A stretch of DNA of 53,736 bases from Melghirimyces profundicolus (GCF_003054245.1 NZ_QBKR01000025.1:1-53736), one strand, 5' to 3'. Shown: positions 34,131-43,383, numbered from the stretch's first letter. Program-made: numbers and translations. Notes: generated from the letters alone by a model not told the origin.

Positions 34131-34607
34131 GTGGAATATCAATCCCATGTCACTTCGGACCGCATCAGAAGGGAATTGGCTTTTGTCAGAGGCCTGATGG
34201 AAGGACAGGAACAGAAAAACGAATCGCCCGAGGGAAAAGTTCTCGGCCGCCTGATACAATTGTTGGATGAAATGGCGGAGGAGCATGAGCGCTTACAAGT
34301 GCGGCTGAACGAGCTGGAAGAGTACATGGAAGCCGTGGACGAAGATCTCAACGAGATGGAGTTGTTGATTTACGACAGGGATGAAGATGTGGAAGAGGAA
34401 GACATCGGTTTTTGGAAAGTGGAGTGTCCCGAATGCGGGGACGCCATTCTGGTGGATGAAGATTACTTCTCTGATGGCAGCACGGCGGATGTCGCCTGTC
34501 CCCATTGTGAGACCATCATCACGGTGACCGACGAAGGCGATGTCAAGAAGGCCTCGGAAGCCCGGCAAGCTTTTCAACAGGAGAATCAGGCCCCCGTCCA
34601 ACAATAA
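34131..34607 (+). CDS. CD1247 N-terminal domain protein with zinc ribbon
   Basis: The 158-residue protein has an alpha-helical, acidic N-terminal half (RELAFVRGLMEGQ, then LDEMAEEHERLQVRLNELEE, a likely coiled coil) and a zinc ribbon CPECGD...CPHCET at about residues 100-126. This combination is found in spore-forming Firmicutes, often near spoIIIA. The role is unknown. The start is GTG at 34131 with AAGGGATG about 11 bases upstream, a rather long spacing. A terminator separates it from spoIIIAA. Confidence 0.75.
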   Translation: MEYQSHVTSDRIRRELAFVRGLMEGQEQKNESPEGKVLGRLIQLLDEMAEEHERLQVRLNELEEYMEAVDEDLNEMELLIYDRDEDVEEEDIGFWKVECPECGDAILVDEDYFSDGSTADVACPHCETIITVTDEGDVKKASEARQAFQQENQAPVQQ

Positions 34608-34611
34608 CCCG

Positions 34612-34637
34612 ACGACCCCGGCAATGGGGTCGTTTTT
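34612..34637 (+). terminator. Terminator before the spoIIIA operon
   Basis: ACGACCCC pairs with GGGGTCGT around GGCAAT, followed by TTTT. Confidence 0.88.
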
Positions 34638-34696
34638 CTGTTTTCATAGTGGTTTTGGTAGAGTGCCGGTCGGCCGCCGCTATTTTTGAGACAGGG

Positions 34697-34725
34697 GAAT
34701 AAAGTATGTCCCGTCGCATATGGAT
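34697..34725 (+). promoter_or_regulatory. Candidate SigE promoter of spoIIIAA
   Basis: GAATAAA (34697-34703) and CATATGGAT (34717-34725) lie 13 bp apart. They resemble the mother-cell SigE elements (ATA-type -35, CATACANT -10). The start codon is at 34761. The spoIIIA operon of B. subtilis is SigE-controlled. Confidence 0.5.
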
Positions 34726-34760
34726 TAGGTAAATCCAGTGTGGACAGGAGGTCGCCTGCG

Positions 34761-35723
34761 ATGTTGTCTCCCATATTGGACGTTCTCCCTCTGTCCATTC
34801 GCGGGGTGGTAGAATTCCTTCCGAAACGAGAGAAAAAGCAGCTGGAGGAGATTCGGATCCGACAGGGGCGGCCGCTGGAAGTGGTCCTCCCTTTCCGGTC
34901 CGGGTTTGTCACCCCGGAGGGTCGCTTGGCCGTCCGTGAAGAAGAAGCCTATCATCCTGACAGTGAAGATTGTGAAAAAATGCTGAACCTGATCAGCAAC
35001 CATTCGCTGTACGCGCTGGAGGAAGAGTTGAGAAGGGGGTATGTCACCATCGAAGGCGGACACCGGATCGGATTGACCGGTCGGGTGGTGGTGGAAAGCG
35101 GAAAGGTGAAACACATCCGGGAGGTGACAGGTTTCAATGTGAGGATCGCCAGGCAGGTGAAAGGGGCAGCCCGGCATCTTCTGCCCCGGATTTTCCAACG
35201 GGGAACGCTTTTTAACCTCCTGATCGTCTCGCCTCCTCAATGTGGGAAAACCACTCTTTTAAGGGACCTGGCCCGGATCGTCAGTTCGGGGGAAGGAATG
35301 CCCGCGCGCAAAGTGGGGGTGGTGGATGAGCGGTCGGAGATCGCGGGTTGTGTCGACGGGGTACCCCAGCACGAGATGGGACCCCGGACCGATGTGTTGG
35401 ATGGATGTCCCAAGGCGGAAGGGATGATGATGATGATCCGCTCCATGTCACCTGATCTCCTGGTGGTGGATGAAATCGGCCGAAAAGAAGACAGCGAAGC
35501 GGTTTTCGAAGCGGTTCACGCGGGAGTTCACCTCTTTACCACCGCCCACGGTCATTCCATGGAGGAAATTTGCAGAAGGCCGGGGTTCTCCGGACTGATC
35601 CGGGAAGGCGTCTTCTCCCGTTACGTTTTGCTTAGCCGACGTAAAGGGCCGGGGACCATCGAGGCGGTTTATGATCGACACCTTCATCCGCTGCCGACCC
35701 CCGGGGCGGTGGGGACGGGATGA
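34761..35723 (+). CDS. spoIIIAA: Stage III sporulation protein AA, secretion-type ATPase
   Basis: 320 residues. Walker A SPPQCGKTT is at 157-165, and Walker B LLVVDEIG lies near 235, as in type II/IV secretion ATPases. It is the presumed cytoplasmic motor of the SpoIIIA-SpoIIQ channel between mother cell and forespore. ATG 34761 has AGGAGGT upstream. Its last codons overlap spoIIIAB (ATGA). Confidence 0.96.
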   Translation: MLSPILDVLPLSIRGVVEFLPKREKKQLEEIRIRQGRPLEVVLPFRSGFVTPEGRLAVREEEAYHPDSEDCEKMLNLISNHSLYALEEELRRGYVTIEGGHRIGLTGRVVVESGKVKHIREVTGFNVRIARQVKGAARHLLPRIFQRGTLFNLLIVSPPQCGKTTLLRDLARIVSSGEGMPARKVGVVDERSEIAGCVDGVPQHEMGPRTDVLDGCPKAEGMMMMIRSMSPDLLVVDEIGRKEDSEAVFEAVHAGVHLFTTAHGHSMEEICRRPGFSGLIREGVFSRYVLLSRRKGPGTIEAVYDRHLHPLPTPGAVGTG

Positions 35724-36238
35724 TCAAACTGCTGGGTGCCTGCTTCATCCTCCTGTCCACCAGTGCGATCGGGTTTCGGATCGCCCGCGCCTACGCGGAT
35801 CGCCCCCGACAAATCCGCCGGATGCGGGGGGCTTTGTCCCTCTTGCAGACGGAAATCACATACGGATCCAGACGTTTGGACCGGATTTGCGAACAAATCG
35901 CGAAGAGAGAGAAAGATCCGGTCCGTTCCCTGTATACCCGTACCGCACATTACCTGAAGACGTTGGACGGCGTTTCCACCTTCGAATGCTGGAAACGGGC
36001 GGTGGAAGAAACCTGGCCCTCGACCGCGCTGAAAAATCCGGAAAAAGAAGTGTTGATCGATTTCGGCAAGACCCTCGGAATATCCGACCGGGAGGATCAG
36101 TTGTCCCATCTGGTCCGGGCCCGGACCAATCTGGAGGTGGAGGAAAGTCAGGCGCGTGAGGAACAAATGCGGTACGAAAAGATGTGTAAAAGCTTGGGGG
36201 TCCTTGCGGGAGCGTTGATCGTCATTCTGATTTACTGA
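35720..36238 (+). CDS. spoIIIAB: Stage III sporulation protein AB
   Basis: 172 residues with one membrane helix at each end (LLGACFILLSTSAIGF and SLGVLAGALIVILIY) and a helical middle resembling the T2SS inner-membrane protein GspF. The conserved block RRMRGALSLLQTEITYG follows the first helix. Its ATG overlaps the spoIIIAA stop, so translation is coupled. Confidence 0.95.
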   Translation: MIKLLGACFILLSTSAIGFRIARAYADRPRQIRRMRGALSLLQTEITYGSRRLDRICEQIAKREKDPVRSLYTRTAHYLKTLDGVSTFECWKRAVEETWPSTALKNPEKEVLIDFGKTLGISDREDQLSHLVRARTNLEVEESQAREEQMRYEKMCKSLGVLAGALIVILIY

Positions 36239-36257
36239 CTGGTGGGGGGAGAGACCG

Positions 36258-36464
36258 ATGCCTTATAACGTCGATGCGATCTTTCAGATTGCGGGGATCG
36301 GCATCATCGTGGCCATGATTCACACCGTCCTCAAACAGATGGGAAAAGAAGAGTACGCCCACTGGGTGACGCTGATCGGGTTCATTGTGGTGCTCTTTAT
36401 GGTGGTGGTACTGGTGGAAGACCTGTTCCAGACGATCAAAAACGTATTCTTATTTCATTCGTAA
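36258..36464 (+). CDS. spoIIIAC: Stage III sporulation protein AC
   Basis: 68 residues with two membrane helices (IFQIAGIGIIVAMIHTVL and TLIGFIVVLFMVVVLV) around KQMGKEEYAHWV, the family hallmark. ATG 36258 follows GGGGGGAGAG. It is a small membrane part of the SpoIIIA complex. Confidence 0.95.
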   Translation: MPYNVDAIFQIAGIGIIVAMIHTVLKQMGKEEYAHWVTLIGFIVVLFMVVVLVEDLFQTIKNVFLFHS

Positions 36465-36482
36465 CGGCAGGGGGCGGTCCAC

Positions 36483-36872
36483 TTGGAAATCATCCAGGTG
36501 GTGGGTCTGGGTCTGGTTGCCACCTTTCTCATCCTGGTCATTAAGGAACAAAAGCCTGTCTTTGCTTTCCTTCTGGCCACGTTTACGGGTGTTGTGATTT
36601 TTCTCAGCCTGGTGGGGAAGATTGCGGATGTGATCGGCATCCTTACCAAGCTGGCGGAGAAAGCTCGCGTGAATTCCATATTCCTGGAGACGGTATTGAA
36701 GATTATCGGGATTGCGTACATCGCGGAATTCGGTGCCCAGGTGACGCGGGATGCGGGCCAGGGTTCCATCGCATCCAAGATTGAGCTGGCGGGTAAAATT
36801 CTCATCATGGTGATGGCCATCCCGATTATCACGATGATGATCGAGACCGTGGTCCAAATACTACCGACGTGA
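36483..36872 (+). CDS. spoIIIAD: Stage III sporulation protein AD
   Basis: 129 residues, highly hydrophobic with four membrane segments (VVGLGLVATFLILVI, FAFLLATFTGVVIFL) and KIIGIAYIAEFGAQVTRDAG, as in SpoIIIAD. The start is TTG at 36483. It lies in the fixed operon order between AC and AE. Confidence 0.95.
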   Translation: MEIIQVVGLGLVATFLILVIKEQKPVFAFLLATFTGVVIFLSLVGKIADVIGILTKLAEKARVNSIFLETVLKIIGIAYIAEFGAQVTRDAGQGSIASKIELAGKILIMVMAIPIITMMIETVVQILPT

Positions 36873-36884
36873 GGATGGTCTCCA

Positions 36885-38066
36885 ATGGGTGTAGGGATCC
36901 GGATATTCGGATTGGCGCTTTTCATCCTGTTGACCCTTCCACTTCCCGGGACCGCCGCGGAAGGCGCCCATCTGGATGACAAAGTGGTCCGGAGCCAGTT
37001 GGACCACCTTGAGACCGAAAAGGTGGAAACATTCTGGCAGGAGCTGAAACGCGAATACGGCCGGTTCTTTCCAAAAGATCAACCGAGCGATCTCTTCGAC
37101 CTGGTCCTGTCCGGAGGAGAGGAAGTCAGTTGGAAACATTTTCTCTCCGCTTTGGGAAAATACCTTTTCCATGAAGTTCTCTACAACGGGAAGCTCCTGG
37201 GAACCATCATCGTTCTGACCGTTTTCAGCATGATTCTTCGAACGCTGCAGACGGCTTTTGAACGGAATCAGGTCAGCAAGATCGCCTATGCCATCGCCTT
37301 CATGGTGATCATCATCCTGGCAGTGGACAGTTTCACCATAGCGGTGGATTCCGCCAAAGAAGCGATATCCCGCATGATCCATTTCATGTTGGCGCTGGTT
37401 CCTCTGGTCCTCACCCTGCTGGCGTCCATGGGCAACTTCGGATCCGTCGGCATGTTCCATCCGATGATCGTATTAATGATTCATGTCATCGGCACTCTGA
37501 TCCATAAAGTCGTTTTCCCCGTCCTTTTCTTTTCCGCCATCCTCGGGATCATCAGCTGCCTGTCGGAAAAATACAAGGTGAATCAACTGGCGAATCTCCT
37601 TCGGAAGGTGGCTGTCGGGATTCTGGGGACACTGTTGACCGTTTTCCTCGGGATCATTTCCGTACAGGGAGCGACGGCGGCGGTGACGGACGGGGTGACG
37701 ATCCGGACGGCCAAATACGTGACCGGAAATTTTGTGCCGGTGGTCGGGCGAATGTTTTCCGACGCGGCGGATACCGTGGTGGGGGCTTCCCTTCTGGTCA
37801 AAAACGCAGTGGGTTTGGCGGGGGTGATCATTCTTCTCTTGATCATCGCTTTTCCGGCCCTTAAGATTCTCTCCCTGGCTCTGGTTTACAGTTTTGCAGC
37901 TGCCGTGATGCAACCCCTCGGGGACAGCCCCATCATCGAATGTCTCAGCATTATATCCAAAACCCTCATCTACATTTTCGCCTCCCTGGCTACCGTGGGA
38001 ATGATGTTTTTTCTGGCAATTACCATCATCGTGGCTTCCGGGAACATTTCGGTGATGATCCGGTAG
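36885..38066 (+). CDS. spoIIIAE: Stage III sporulation protein AE
   Basis: 393 residues: a signal peptide (GIRIFGLALFILLTLPLPGTAA), an exposed stretch of about 100 residues, then at least six membrane helices in the C-terminal two thirds. The size and the phrase ISVQGATAAVTDGVTIRTAKY are typical of SpoIIIAE. It is the main polytopic membrane protein of the complex. ATG 36885 follows GAGGATGG. Confidence 0.95.
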   Translation: MGVGIRIFGLALFILLTLPLPGTAAEGAHLDDKVVRSQLDHLETEKVETFWQELKREYGRFFPKDQPSDLFDLVLSGGEEVSWKHFLSALGKYLFHEVLYNGKLLGTIIVLTVFSMILRTLQTAFERNQVSKIAYAIAFMVIIILAVDSFTIAVDSAKEAISRMIHFMLALVPLVLTLLASMGNFGSVGMFHPMIVLMIHVIGTLIHKVVFPVLFFSAILGIISCLSEKYKVNQLANLLRKVAVGILGTLLTVFLGIISVQGATAAVTDGVTIRTAKYVTGNFVPVVGRMFSDAADTVVGASLLVKNAVGLAGVIILLLIIAFPALKILSLALVYSFAAAVMQPLGDSPIIECLSIISKTLIYIFASLATVGMMFFLAITIIVASGNISVMIR

Positions 38067-38079
38067 GTGATACTCCTTG

Positions 38080-38739
38080 ATGGAACTGTTGAGTGGTTGG
38101 TTGAAGCAGATCGTCATTCTGGTATTGGTGGCCACCTTTATCGACCTCCTGCTGCCGAACAACTCGATGGAACGCTACGTCAAGCTGGTGATGGGTCTTT
38201 TGATCATCATGGCCATCCTCTCTCCCCTCTTCCAGCTGGTCCGGCAGGATTTGAACCTTACCAACCTGGCATTCGAGCAAGCGGGGAACGAAGAAAGTCG
38301 CCTGGCGTCCCTGTCCGCCATCCGGCAGAACAGTGAAAAGCTGAAAAACCAGAGAGAGAGGATGGTGCGGGAGGAAGCGGAAAAACGGATGGCCCGAATG
38401 ATCGGCAGCAAACTGGAGGCAGCGTTCGACTTGGAGGTGGTCCAAGCCCGCGTCAAGATCCAAAAGGGTCAAACCAAAGGTTCTCCGGAGATTGACGAGG
38501 TGTTTCTCACCGTCATACCGGAAGGAGAGAAGAAGGACACCCCGGCGATTCAACCGGTGGATGAAGTCGATCCCGTGACGATCGGCGGTTCCCGGAAGCA
38601 AAATGGGCAACCACGGGATAAGCCTTCCGCGGAAGAGAAAGCATGGCGGAAGAAAATCACGCGGTTTTTGCGAAACGCCCTCCAGCTCAAGGACGAGCAG
38701 ATCAAAGTGGAGATCCTGGAAGGGGACCGGGGGAGGTGA
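38080..38739 (+). CDS. spoIIIAF: Stage III sporulation protein AF
   Basis: 219 residues: two N-terminal membrane helices (IVILVLVATFIDLLL, LVMGLLIIMAILSPLF), then a charged linker and a small C-terminal alpha/beta domain of the ring-building type. I use ATG 38080; a TTG directly before it is possible. It ends 6 bases before spoIIIAG. Confidence 0.94.
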   Translation: MELLSGWLKQIVILVLVATFIDLLLPNNSMERYVKLVMGLLIIMAILSPLFQLVRQDLNLTNLAFEQAGNEESRLASLSAIRQNSEKLKNQRERMVREEAEKRMARMIGSKLEAAFDLEVVQARVKIQKGQTKGSPEIDEVFLTVIPEGEKKDTPAIQPVDEVDPVTIGGSRKQNGQPRDKPSAEEKAWRKKITRFLRNALQLKDEQIKVEILEGDRGR

Positions 38740-38745
38740 TCACCG

Positions 38746-39378
38746 TTGTTGAAACGGTTTCTTGACCGGCTGGAGAGGGCTCTCGAAGGCGGGGAGGGAG
38801 GAGGCAAAAAGGGTAACACCTTCCGTTGGCTGATCGTGATCGGTTGTTTGGGAGTGGCTCTCATGATCCTGTCCTCCTTTTTCTCCGTCCACCAGGAAGT
38901 GGTACCGCCCGAGGCGGAAAGTTCGAGGGATCAAGAAGAGAGCGCTTCGACCTGGAAAAGCGGCAACGAAAAAATCACGATGAAAGAATACGAAGAGATG
39001 TATGAATCCCAATTGTCGGAGGTATTGAACAACATCGTCGGGGTGGATGATGTCTCCGTGATGGTAAACCTGGATTCATCGGAGGAAAAGGTGCTGGAAA
39101 AAGACGTCCGGCAATCCGAACAGTTTACCGACGAAAAGGACAAAAGCGGAGGGACCCGCAAGATCCGACAAGATAATACCGATGAAAAGGTGGTGTTGCA
39201 GCAGAACGGTGACGGACAACAGCCCATCGTAGTCAAAAAGTTGAAGCCCAAGGTGAGAGGCGTGCTGGTGGTGGCCAAGGGCGCGGAGAACCTGAAGGTG
39301 AAAGCGGCTATGATTGAAGCGATCCAACGGTTGATGGATGTACCGATACACCGGATTTCCGTCATGCCGAAAGGTTAA
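38746..39378 (+). CDS. spoIIIAG: Stage III sporulation protein AG
   Basis: 210 residues: a short cytoplasmic start, one membrane helix (WLIVIGCLGVALMILSSFF), and an outer domain with YESQLSEVLNNIVGVDDVSVMV and KVRGVLVVAKGAENLKVK, the ring-building motif related to EscJ/PrgK. SpoIIIAG forms a large ring in the intermembrane space. The start is TTG at 38746 (a second TTG follows) with GGAGGTGATC upstream. Confidence 0.95.
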   Translation: MLKRFLDRLERALEGGEGGGKKGNTFRWLIVIGCLGVALMILSSFFSVHQEVVPPEAESSRDQEESASTWKSGNEKITMKEYEEMYESQLSEVLNNIVGVDDVSVMVNLDSSEEKVLEKDVRQSEQFTDEKDKSGGTRKIRQDNTDEKVVLQQNGDGQQPIVVKKLKPKVRGVLVVAKGAENLKVKAAMIEAIQRLMDVPIHRISVMPKG

Positions 39379-39393
39379 GGAGGGGGAAACGAA

Positions 39394-39963
39394 ATGAATA
39401 TGAACAAACAGACCGTATGGCTGGTGACGATGTTAACCCTGATGGTGGTTCTTTCCGCTTACTACATCGTGACCGGCCCCGTCGAACCGGCTGATCAGGT
39501 CACCATGGAGGACCAGCAATCGGAACCGGACGGAATTAAAGTGGACACGGACGAAAAGAAAGATGGGGAGAAGAAACAGGAGAAAGACAAGAAAGCATCC
39601 GCCGAATCCGACAGTGACTATTTTGTCGGTTATCAGCTTGAACGAAGCTCCCTTCGCTCCAAGATGACCGAAGAATATATGAAGGTACTGACGGATCCCG
39701 ATGCATCTAAAAAAGAGTTGAAGGAAGCCCAAGCCAAAATCGATGAACTGATGAAAGTGGACAAAACCGAATCCGTCATGGAAGACCTGATCCGGGAAGA
39801 AGGCTTCCGGGATGCGGTGGTGATCACCGGTGAGGATCATTTCGTGGACGTCATTGTGCAGAGTAAAAAGCTGAACAACAAACAGGTCGTAAAATTGATC
39901 AGTATAGTGAAAAAGCAGATGGATGTGCCCAGCCACAAAATTTCCATCGCTTACCGAAGCTGA
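39394..39963 (+). CDS. spoIIIAH: Stage III sporulation protein AH
   Basis: 189 residues: an N-terminal membrane helix (WLVTMLTLMVVLSAYYIV), a long acidic/lysine-rich linker at about 45-75, and the ring-building domain (SSLRSKMTEEYMKVL to KQMDVPSHKISIAYRS). It pairs with SpoIIQ from the forespore to join the two membranes. ATG 39394 follows GGAGGGGG. It ends the operon. Confidence 0.96.
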   Translation: MNMNKQTVWLVTMLTLMVVLSAYYIVTGPVEPADQVTMEDQQSEPDGIKVDTDEKKDGEKKQEKDKKASAESDSDYFVGYQLERSSLRSKMTEEYMKVLTDPDASKKELKEAQAKIDELMKVDKTESVMEDLIREEGFRDAVVITGEDHFVDVIVQSKKLNNKQVVKLISIVKKQMDVPSHKISIAYRS

Positions 39964-39975
39964 ATCACGGATTGA

Positions 39976-39999
39976 ATCCCTCCTTCGGAGGGCTTTTTT
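39976..39999 (+). terminator. Terminator of the spoIIIA operon
   Basis: CCCTC and GAGGG form a short stem (39978-39992) around CTTCG, followed by six T. Confidence 0.88.
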
Positions 40000-40032
40000 G
40001 TGTTTAAGAATCCTTCGGGGAAAAACGTCAGA

Positions 40033-40061
40033 TTGATTCCGGCGTCTGTACAACGTACAAT
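40033..40061 (+). promoter_or_regulatory. Upstream promoter P1 of accBC
   Basis: TTGATT (40033-40038) and TACAAT (40056-40061) with a 17-bp spacer. The inverted repeat TGTACAACGTACA (40047-40059) overlaps the -10 and could be an operator. Confidence 0.55.
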
Positions 40062-40116
40062 GGACATAGATTGCGAACGGTTGAACAGAATTCTTGTCAG
40101 GCCCCCATGCCTGCGG

Positions 40117-40145
40117 TTGAGTTGTCCCGTTCTTTTGTTTACAAT
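40117..40145 (+). promoter_or_regulatory. Downstream promoter P2 of accBC
   Basis: TTGAGT (40117-40122) and TACAAT (40140-40145), again exactly 17 bp apart, about 100 bp before accB. No FapR palindrome is visible. Confidence 0.6.
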
Positions 40146-40247
40146 CAAACGGTGCACCGATGTGCAGGAGCCCGGGATCCTTGAAACTGATTATTACCAA
40201 ACACCTGCTATGAAACAGCCATCTGATGGAGGTCCAGGGAGGAGTGG

Positions 40248-40769
40248 ATGAAATTGCCGATGAAAATGCACGAAATCAGGGAATTGATTCGGCTCGTGGA
40301 TGAATCCGAGATTGAGGAGTTTGAGTTGGAAAACGACGGAACCAAGGTGTTGATTAAAAAAGCACTTTCCAAAACCGGAGTGGATGCTGCCGTGGCCCCT
40401 GCCCCCCAGGCGCAGCCGGCCGAGCCCCAGGCGGAGCAGCCAACCGAGGTGACCCCCGCACCTTCGGCGCCGGTCGAGGAAGCCCCGCGTCCGGCCCCTC
40501 AGAGAGACACAGAGGCAGCGGATACCGATCTCCACAAAATTGTTTCCCCCATGGTCGGGACCTTTTATCGTGCCCCTTCCCCCGAGGCTGACCCGTACGT
40601 CAAAGAGGGGGACAAGGTGGATGAAAAAACCGTGGTCTGCATTGTGGAAGCGATGAAGTTGATGAACGAGATCGAGGCGGAAGTGCGGGGCGAAATTGTC
40701 CAGGTGCTCGTGGAAAACGGGCAGTTGGTTGAATACGGTCAGCCGCTGTTTCTGGTTAAAACCGACTAA
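40248..40769 (+). CDS. accB: Biotin carboxyl carrier protein of acetyl-CoA carboxylase
   Basis: 173 residues: an N-terminal helical region ([20 protein letters not shown]), a proline/alanine-rich linker at about 50-90, and the biotinyl domain, whose [12 protein letters not shown] carries the biotinylated lysine. It presents carboxybiotin for malonyl-CoA synthesis. ATG 40248 follows GGGAGGAG. It forms an operon with accC, 21 bases downstream. Confidence 0.96.
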   Translation: MKLPMKMHEIRELIRLVDESEIEEFELENDGTKVLIKKALSKTGVDAAVAPAPQAQPAEPQAEQPTEVTPAPSAPVEEAPRPAPQRDTEAADTDLHKIVSPMVGTFYRAPSPEADPYVKEGDKVDEKTVVCIVEAMKLMNEIEAEVRGEIVQVLVENGQLVEYGQPLFLVKTD

Positions 40770-40790
40770 ACAGCGGGAGGAGAGAGAAAG

Positions 40791-42140
40791 ATGTTTAACA
40801 AAGTACTCGTTGCCAACCGAGGCGAAATCGCCGTCCGGGTCATCCGGGCCTGTCGGGAGCTGGGCATTGATTCTGTGGCGGTTTATTCCGAGGCGGATCG
40901 GGAAGCCCTGCACGTCAAACTTGCCGATGAAGCCTACTGCATCGGTCCGGCTCCGTCCAAAGAGAGCTATCTCAACATGACCAATCTCATGAGCGTGGCC
41001 ACCCTCGTGGAAGCCGACGCCATTCACCCCGGATACGGCTTTCTGGCAGAGAACCCGGATTTTGCCGAACTTTGTTCCGCCTGCAACATCACCTTTATCG
41101 GGCCGGCTCCCCAAGCCATCGTTAAGATGGGGGACAAAACCACGGCACGGGATACGATGAAGAAGGCTGGTGTTCCCGTCGTTCCGGGGACCGAAGGGGT
41201 CATCGAAGATGAGGATGCCGCGGCGGAGAGGGCCCGGGAAATCGGTTATCCCGTCATCGTCAAAGCGACGGCGGGCGGCGGTGGAAAAGGAATGCGCGTG
41301 GTACATACGGAAGAAGAGCTGAAGCGGGCGATCCGGATGGCGCGGCAGGAGGCGGAAACCAATTTTGGCAACCCGGGGGTTTATCTCGAAAAGTTTTTAA
41401 TCGAACCCCGTCATATTGAAATCCAGGTGTTGGCTGACGCTCATGGGAACACGATCCATCTGGGGGAACGGGACTGTTCCATTCAAAGGAGATATCAGAA
41501 ACTGATTGAAGAAGCTCCGTCCCCCGCCCTCGATCCCGAGTTGCGTGAAAAAATGGGAATGGCCGCAGTGGCGGCCGCCAAAGCGGTGAATTATACCGGA
41601 GCGGGTACAGTGGAGTTCCTGTTGGACAAGGAAGGAAACTTTTACTTCATGGAAATGAACACGCGGATCCAAGTGGAACATCCGGTGACCGAATTGGTAA
41701 CCGGAGTGGACTTGGTGAAAGAGCAGATCCGTGTGGCGGCGGGAAAACCCCTTTCGATCACCCAGGAAGATGTGAAGATCAACGGCTGGTCCATCGAATG
41801 CCGGATCAATGCCGAAGACCCGGACAAAAAGTTTATGCCCACCCCCGGGACCATCGAGTTTTACCTGCCTCCGGGAGGGACAGGCGTTCGTGTCGACAGC
41901 GGGGCTTATCCAGGGTACCGCATTCCGCCCTATTATGATTCCATGATCGCCAAGCTCATCGTATGGGGACAGGACCGGGACGAGGCGCTCCACCGCATGA
42001 TGCGGGCCCTTGCGGAATTTGCGGTGGACGGCGTCAGCACGACCATTCCTTTCCATATGAAGCTGTTGAACCACCGCAAATTCGTGGAAGGGGATTTCCA
42101 CATTCAATTTCTGGAATCGACGGATTTGGAGGAGAGTTAA
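40791..42140 (+). CDS. accC: Biotin carboxylase subunit of acetyl-CoA carboxylase
   Basis: 449 residues, the standard length. [12 protein letters not shown] starts the preATP-grasp domain, the ATP-grasp glycine loop is [13 protein letters not shown], and [14 protein letters not shown] carries the metal ligands and catalytic residues. It carboxylates biotin on AccB with ATP and bicarbonate. The transferase subunits AccA/AccD are not in this window. The start is ATG with GGGAGGAGAG upstream. Confidence 0.97.
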   Translation: MFNKVLVANRGEIAVRVIRACRELGIDSVAVYSEADREALHVKLADEAYCIGPAPSKESYLNMTNLMSVATLVEADAIHPGYGFLAENPDFAELCSACNITFIGPAPQAIVKMGDKTTARDTMKKAGVPVVPGTEGVIEDEDAAAERAREIGYPVIVKATAGGGGKGMRVVHTEEELKRAIRMARQEAETNFGNPGVYLEKFLIEPRHIEIQVLADAHGNTIHLGERDCSIQRRYQKLIEEAPSPALDPELREKMGMAAVAAAKAVNYTGAGTVEFLLDKEGNFYFMEMNTRIQVEHPVTELVTGVDLVKEQIRVAAGKPLSITQEDVKINGWSIECRINAEDPDKKFMPTPGTIEFYLPPGGTGVRVDSGAYPGYRIPPYYDSMIAKLIVWGQDRDEALHRMMRALAEFAVDGVSTTIPFHMKLLNHRKFVEGDFHIQFLESTDLEES

Positions 42141-42141
42141 A

Positions 42142-42558
42142 ATGGAAATGGATCAGGTATACAGTGAAGCCGGGAGCAGTCGTCTGGGGAAAGTGGAGAT
42201 CGCTCCTGAGGTGATTCAGATCATCGCCGGACTCGCCGCCATCCAGGTGGAAGGAGTTGCCGGGACGAGCGGGGGAGTTGTTTCGGACATCACCCAATTC
42301 TTGGGGCGAAAAAAACCGAAGCAAGGAATTAAAGTGGAGTTGGAGGAAGAAGTCAAGATCTTTGTTTCGCTGATTCTCCATTATGGTTACCCCATTCCCG
42401 ACGTGGGGCGGGAAGTGCAGGAACAGGTGAAGACGGCCGTCGAAACCATGACCGGTCTTTCCGTGTCCGCTGTGACGGTGCGCGTGGTGGAAGTGAGGCT
42501 GAAGGGTGAAGAGCGGGCCGCCGGTGAACAGGAAGCGGCATCACAGCGGTTGAAATAA
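42142..42558 (+). CDS. Asp23/Gls24 family envelope stress protein (YqhY-like)
   Basis: 138 residues of the Asp23 domain: GKVEIAPEVIQIIAGLAAIQVEGVAG is the classical N-terminal block, followed by VFVSLILHYGYPIPDVGREV-like strands. The gene starts two bases after accC and uses GGAGGAG inside accC, so it is translated with it. Its place after accC matches yqhY of B. subtilis, which has been linked to control of acetyl-CoA carboxylase. AmaP, the membrane anchor for Asp23 proteins, is encoded next. Confidence 0.9.
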   Translation: MEMDQVYSEAGSSRLGKVEIAPEVIQIIAGLAAIQVEGVAGTSGGVVSDITQFLGRKKPKQGIKVELEEEVKIFVSLILHYGYPIPDVGREVQEQVKTAVETMTGLSVSAVTVRVVEVRLKGEERAAGEQEAASQRLK

Positions 42559-42585
42559 CAGAATATCCTGGAGGAGGTACAGGGA

Positions 42586-43146
42586 TTGGGTGTACTGAAT
42601 CGGCTCCTCTTATTGGGTTATGGTTTACTGTTCCTGATGGTGGCAACCTTGGGGCTGAGTTTCGCTTTCAAATTCGGGTTGGACAGGGAAGGCTTGGAAG
42701 GATGGGTGAACAAGCTCTACCGGAATCCGGGCGCCCGTTGGACTGTTGCTGCCGTGAGCGCGATGATCCTTGCTTTCAGCCTTCGTCTCCTGTGGGTCAC
42801 CGTACACAAAGATAAGGAAGACCCCGGAGTCGACCGCCTCACCGAAATCGGTCACATCCGGATTTCGTGCAAGACGCTGGAAAGCCTGGCGATCAAAGCC
42901 GCCCACAGGGTGAAGGGAATCCGTGACTTATCTGCCCGGGTCCGCCAGGATGCCGCCCGGTCTTCCGTCGGCATCGGTTTAAAATTAACCGTCGAGGGAG
43001 ACACTCCTATTCAGGTCCTTTCGGAGCAATTGCAGCAGTCGGTCAAAACCCACGTGGAAGAGATCGCAGGTGTGGACGTCAGCCAAATCTCCGTTTACAT
43101 CGTGGATACGGTTCAGCCGGACCGGTCCCGGATCCGCGTAGAGTAG
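42586..43146 (+). CDS. amaP: Alkaline shock response membrane anchor protein AmaP
   Basis: 186 residues with two N-terminal membrane helices (LLLLGYGLLFLMVATLGLSF and TVAAVSAMILAFSLRLLWV) and a cytoplasmic Asp23-like domain (GHIRISCKTLESLAIKAAHRVKG is its start). AmaP holds Asp23 at the membrane in staphylococci. The start is TTG at 42586 with GGAGGAGG upstream. Confidence 0.88.
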   Translation: MGVLNRLLLLGYGLLFLMVATLGLSFAFKFGLDREGLEGWVNKLYRNPGARWTVAAVSAMILAFSLRLLWVTVHKDKEDPGVDRLTEIGHIRISCKTLESLAIKAAHRVKGIRDLSARVRQDAARSSVGIGLKLTVEGDTPIQVLSEQLQQSVKTHVEEIAGVDVSQISVYIVDTVQPDRSRIRVE

Positions 43147-43147
43147 G

Positions 43148-43375
43148 GTGGTGGAGCAGTTGGAACGTTTGTGGGAAACACACCGTGGAAGGATTGTGGG
43201 AATCGGCGCCGGATTGCTGTTCGGTATTATCTATCTCATTGTCGGACTGTGGAAAACGTTTATTTTTACCCTCTTCGTTCTGGCCGGGTTCATGGCCGGA
43301 CACCGGGCCGACAGCCGGGACGATTTGAGGCACGTTTTGGAGAGTATCATCCCGGACAAATGGTTCAGAAAATAA
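43148..43375 (+). CDS. DUF2273 small membrane protein
   Basis: 75 residues with two membrane helices (RIVGIGAGLLFGIIYLIVGLW, then TFIFTLFVLAGFMAG), the DUF2273 pattern usually found beside amaP and asp23. The start is GTG at 43148, two bases after amaP, with a poor binding site; translation is probably coupled. It likely works in the same envelope-stress complex. Confidence 0.85.
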   Translation: MVEQLERLWETHRGRIVGIGAGLLFGIIYLIVGLWKTFIFTLFVLAGFMAGHRADSRDDLRHVLESIIPDKWFRK

Positions 43376-43383
43376 TCATGGGT

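Noticed and set aside
39999-40247. FapR operator for accBC
   Set aside because: No TTAGTACCTA-type palindrome could be seen; only the unrelated TGTACAACGTACA repeat is present.
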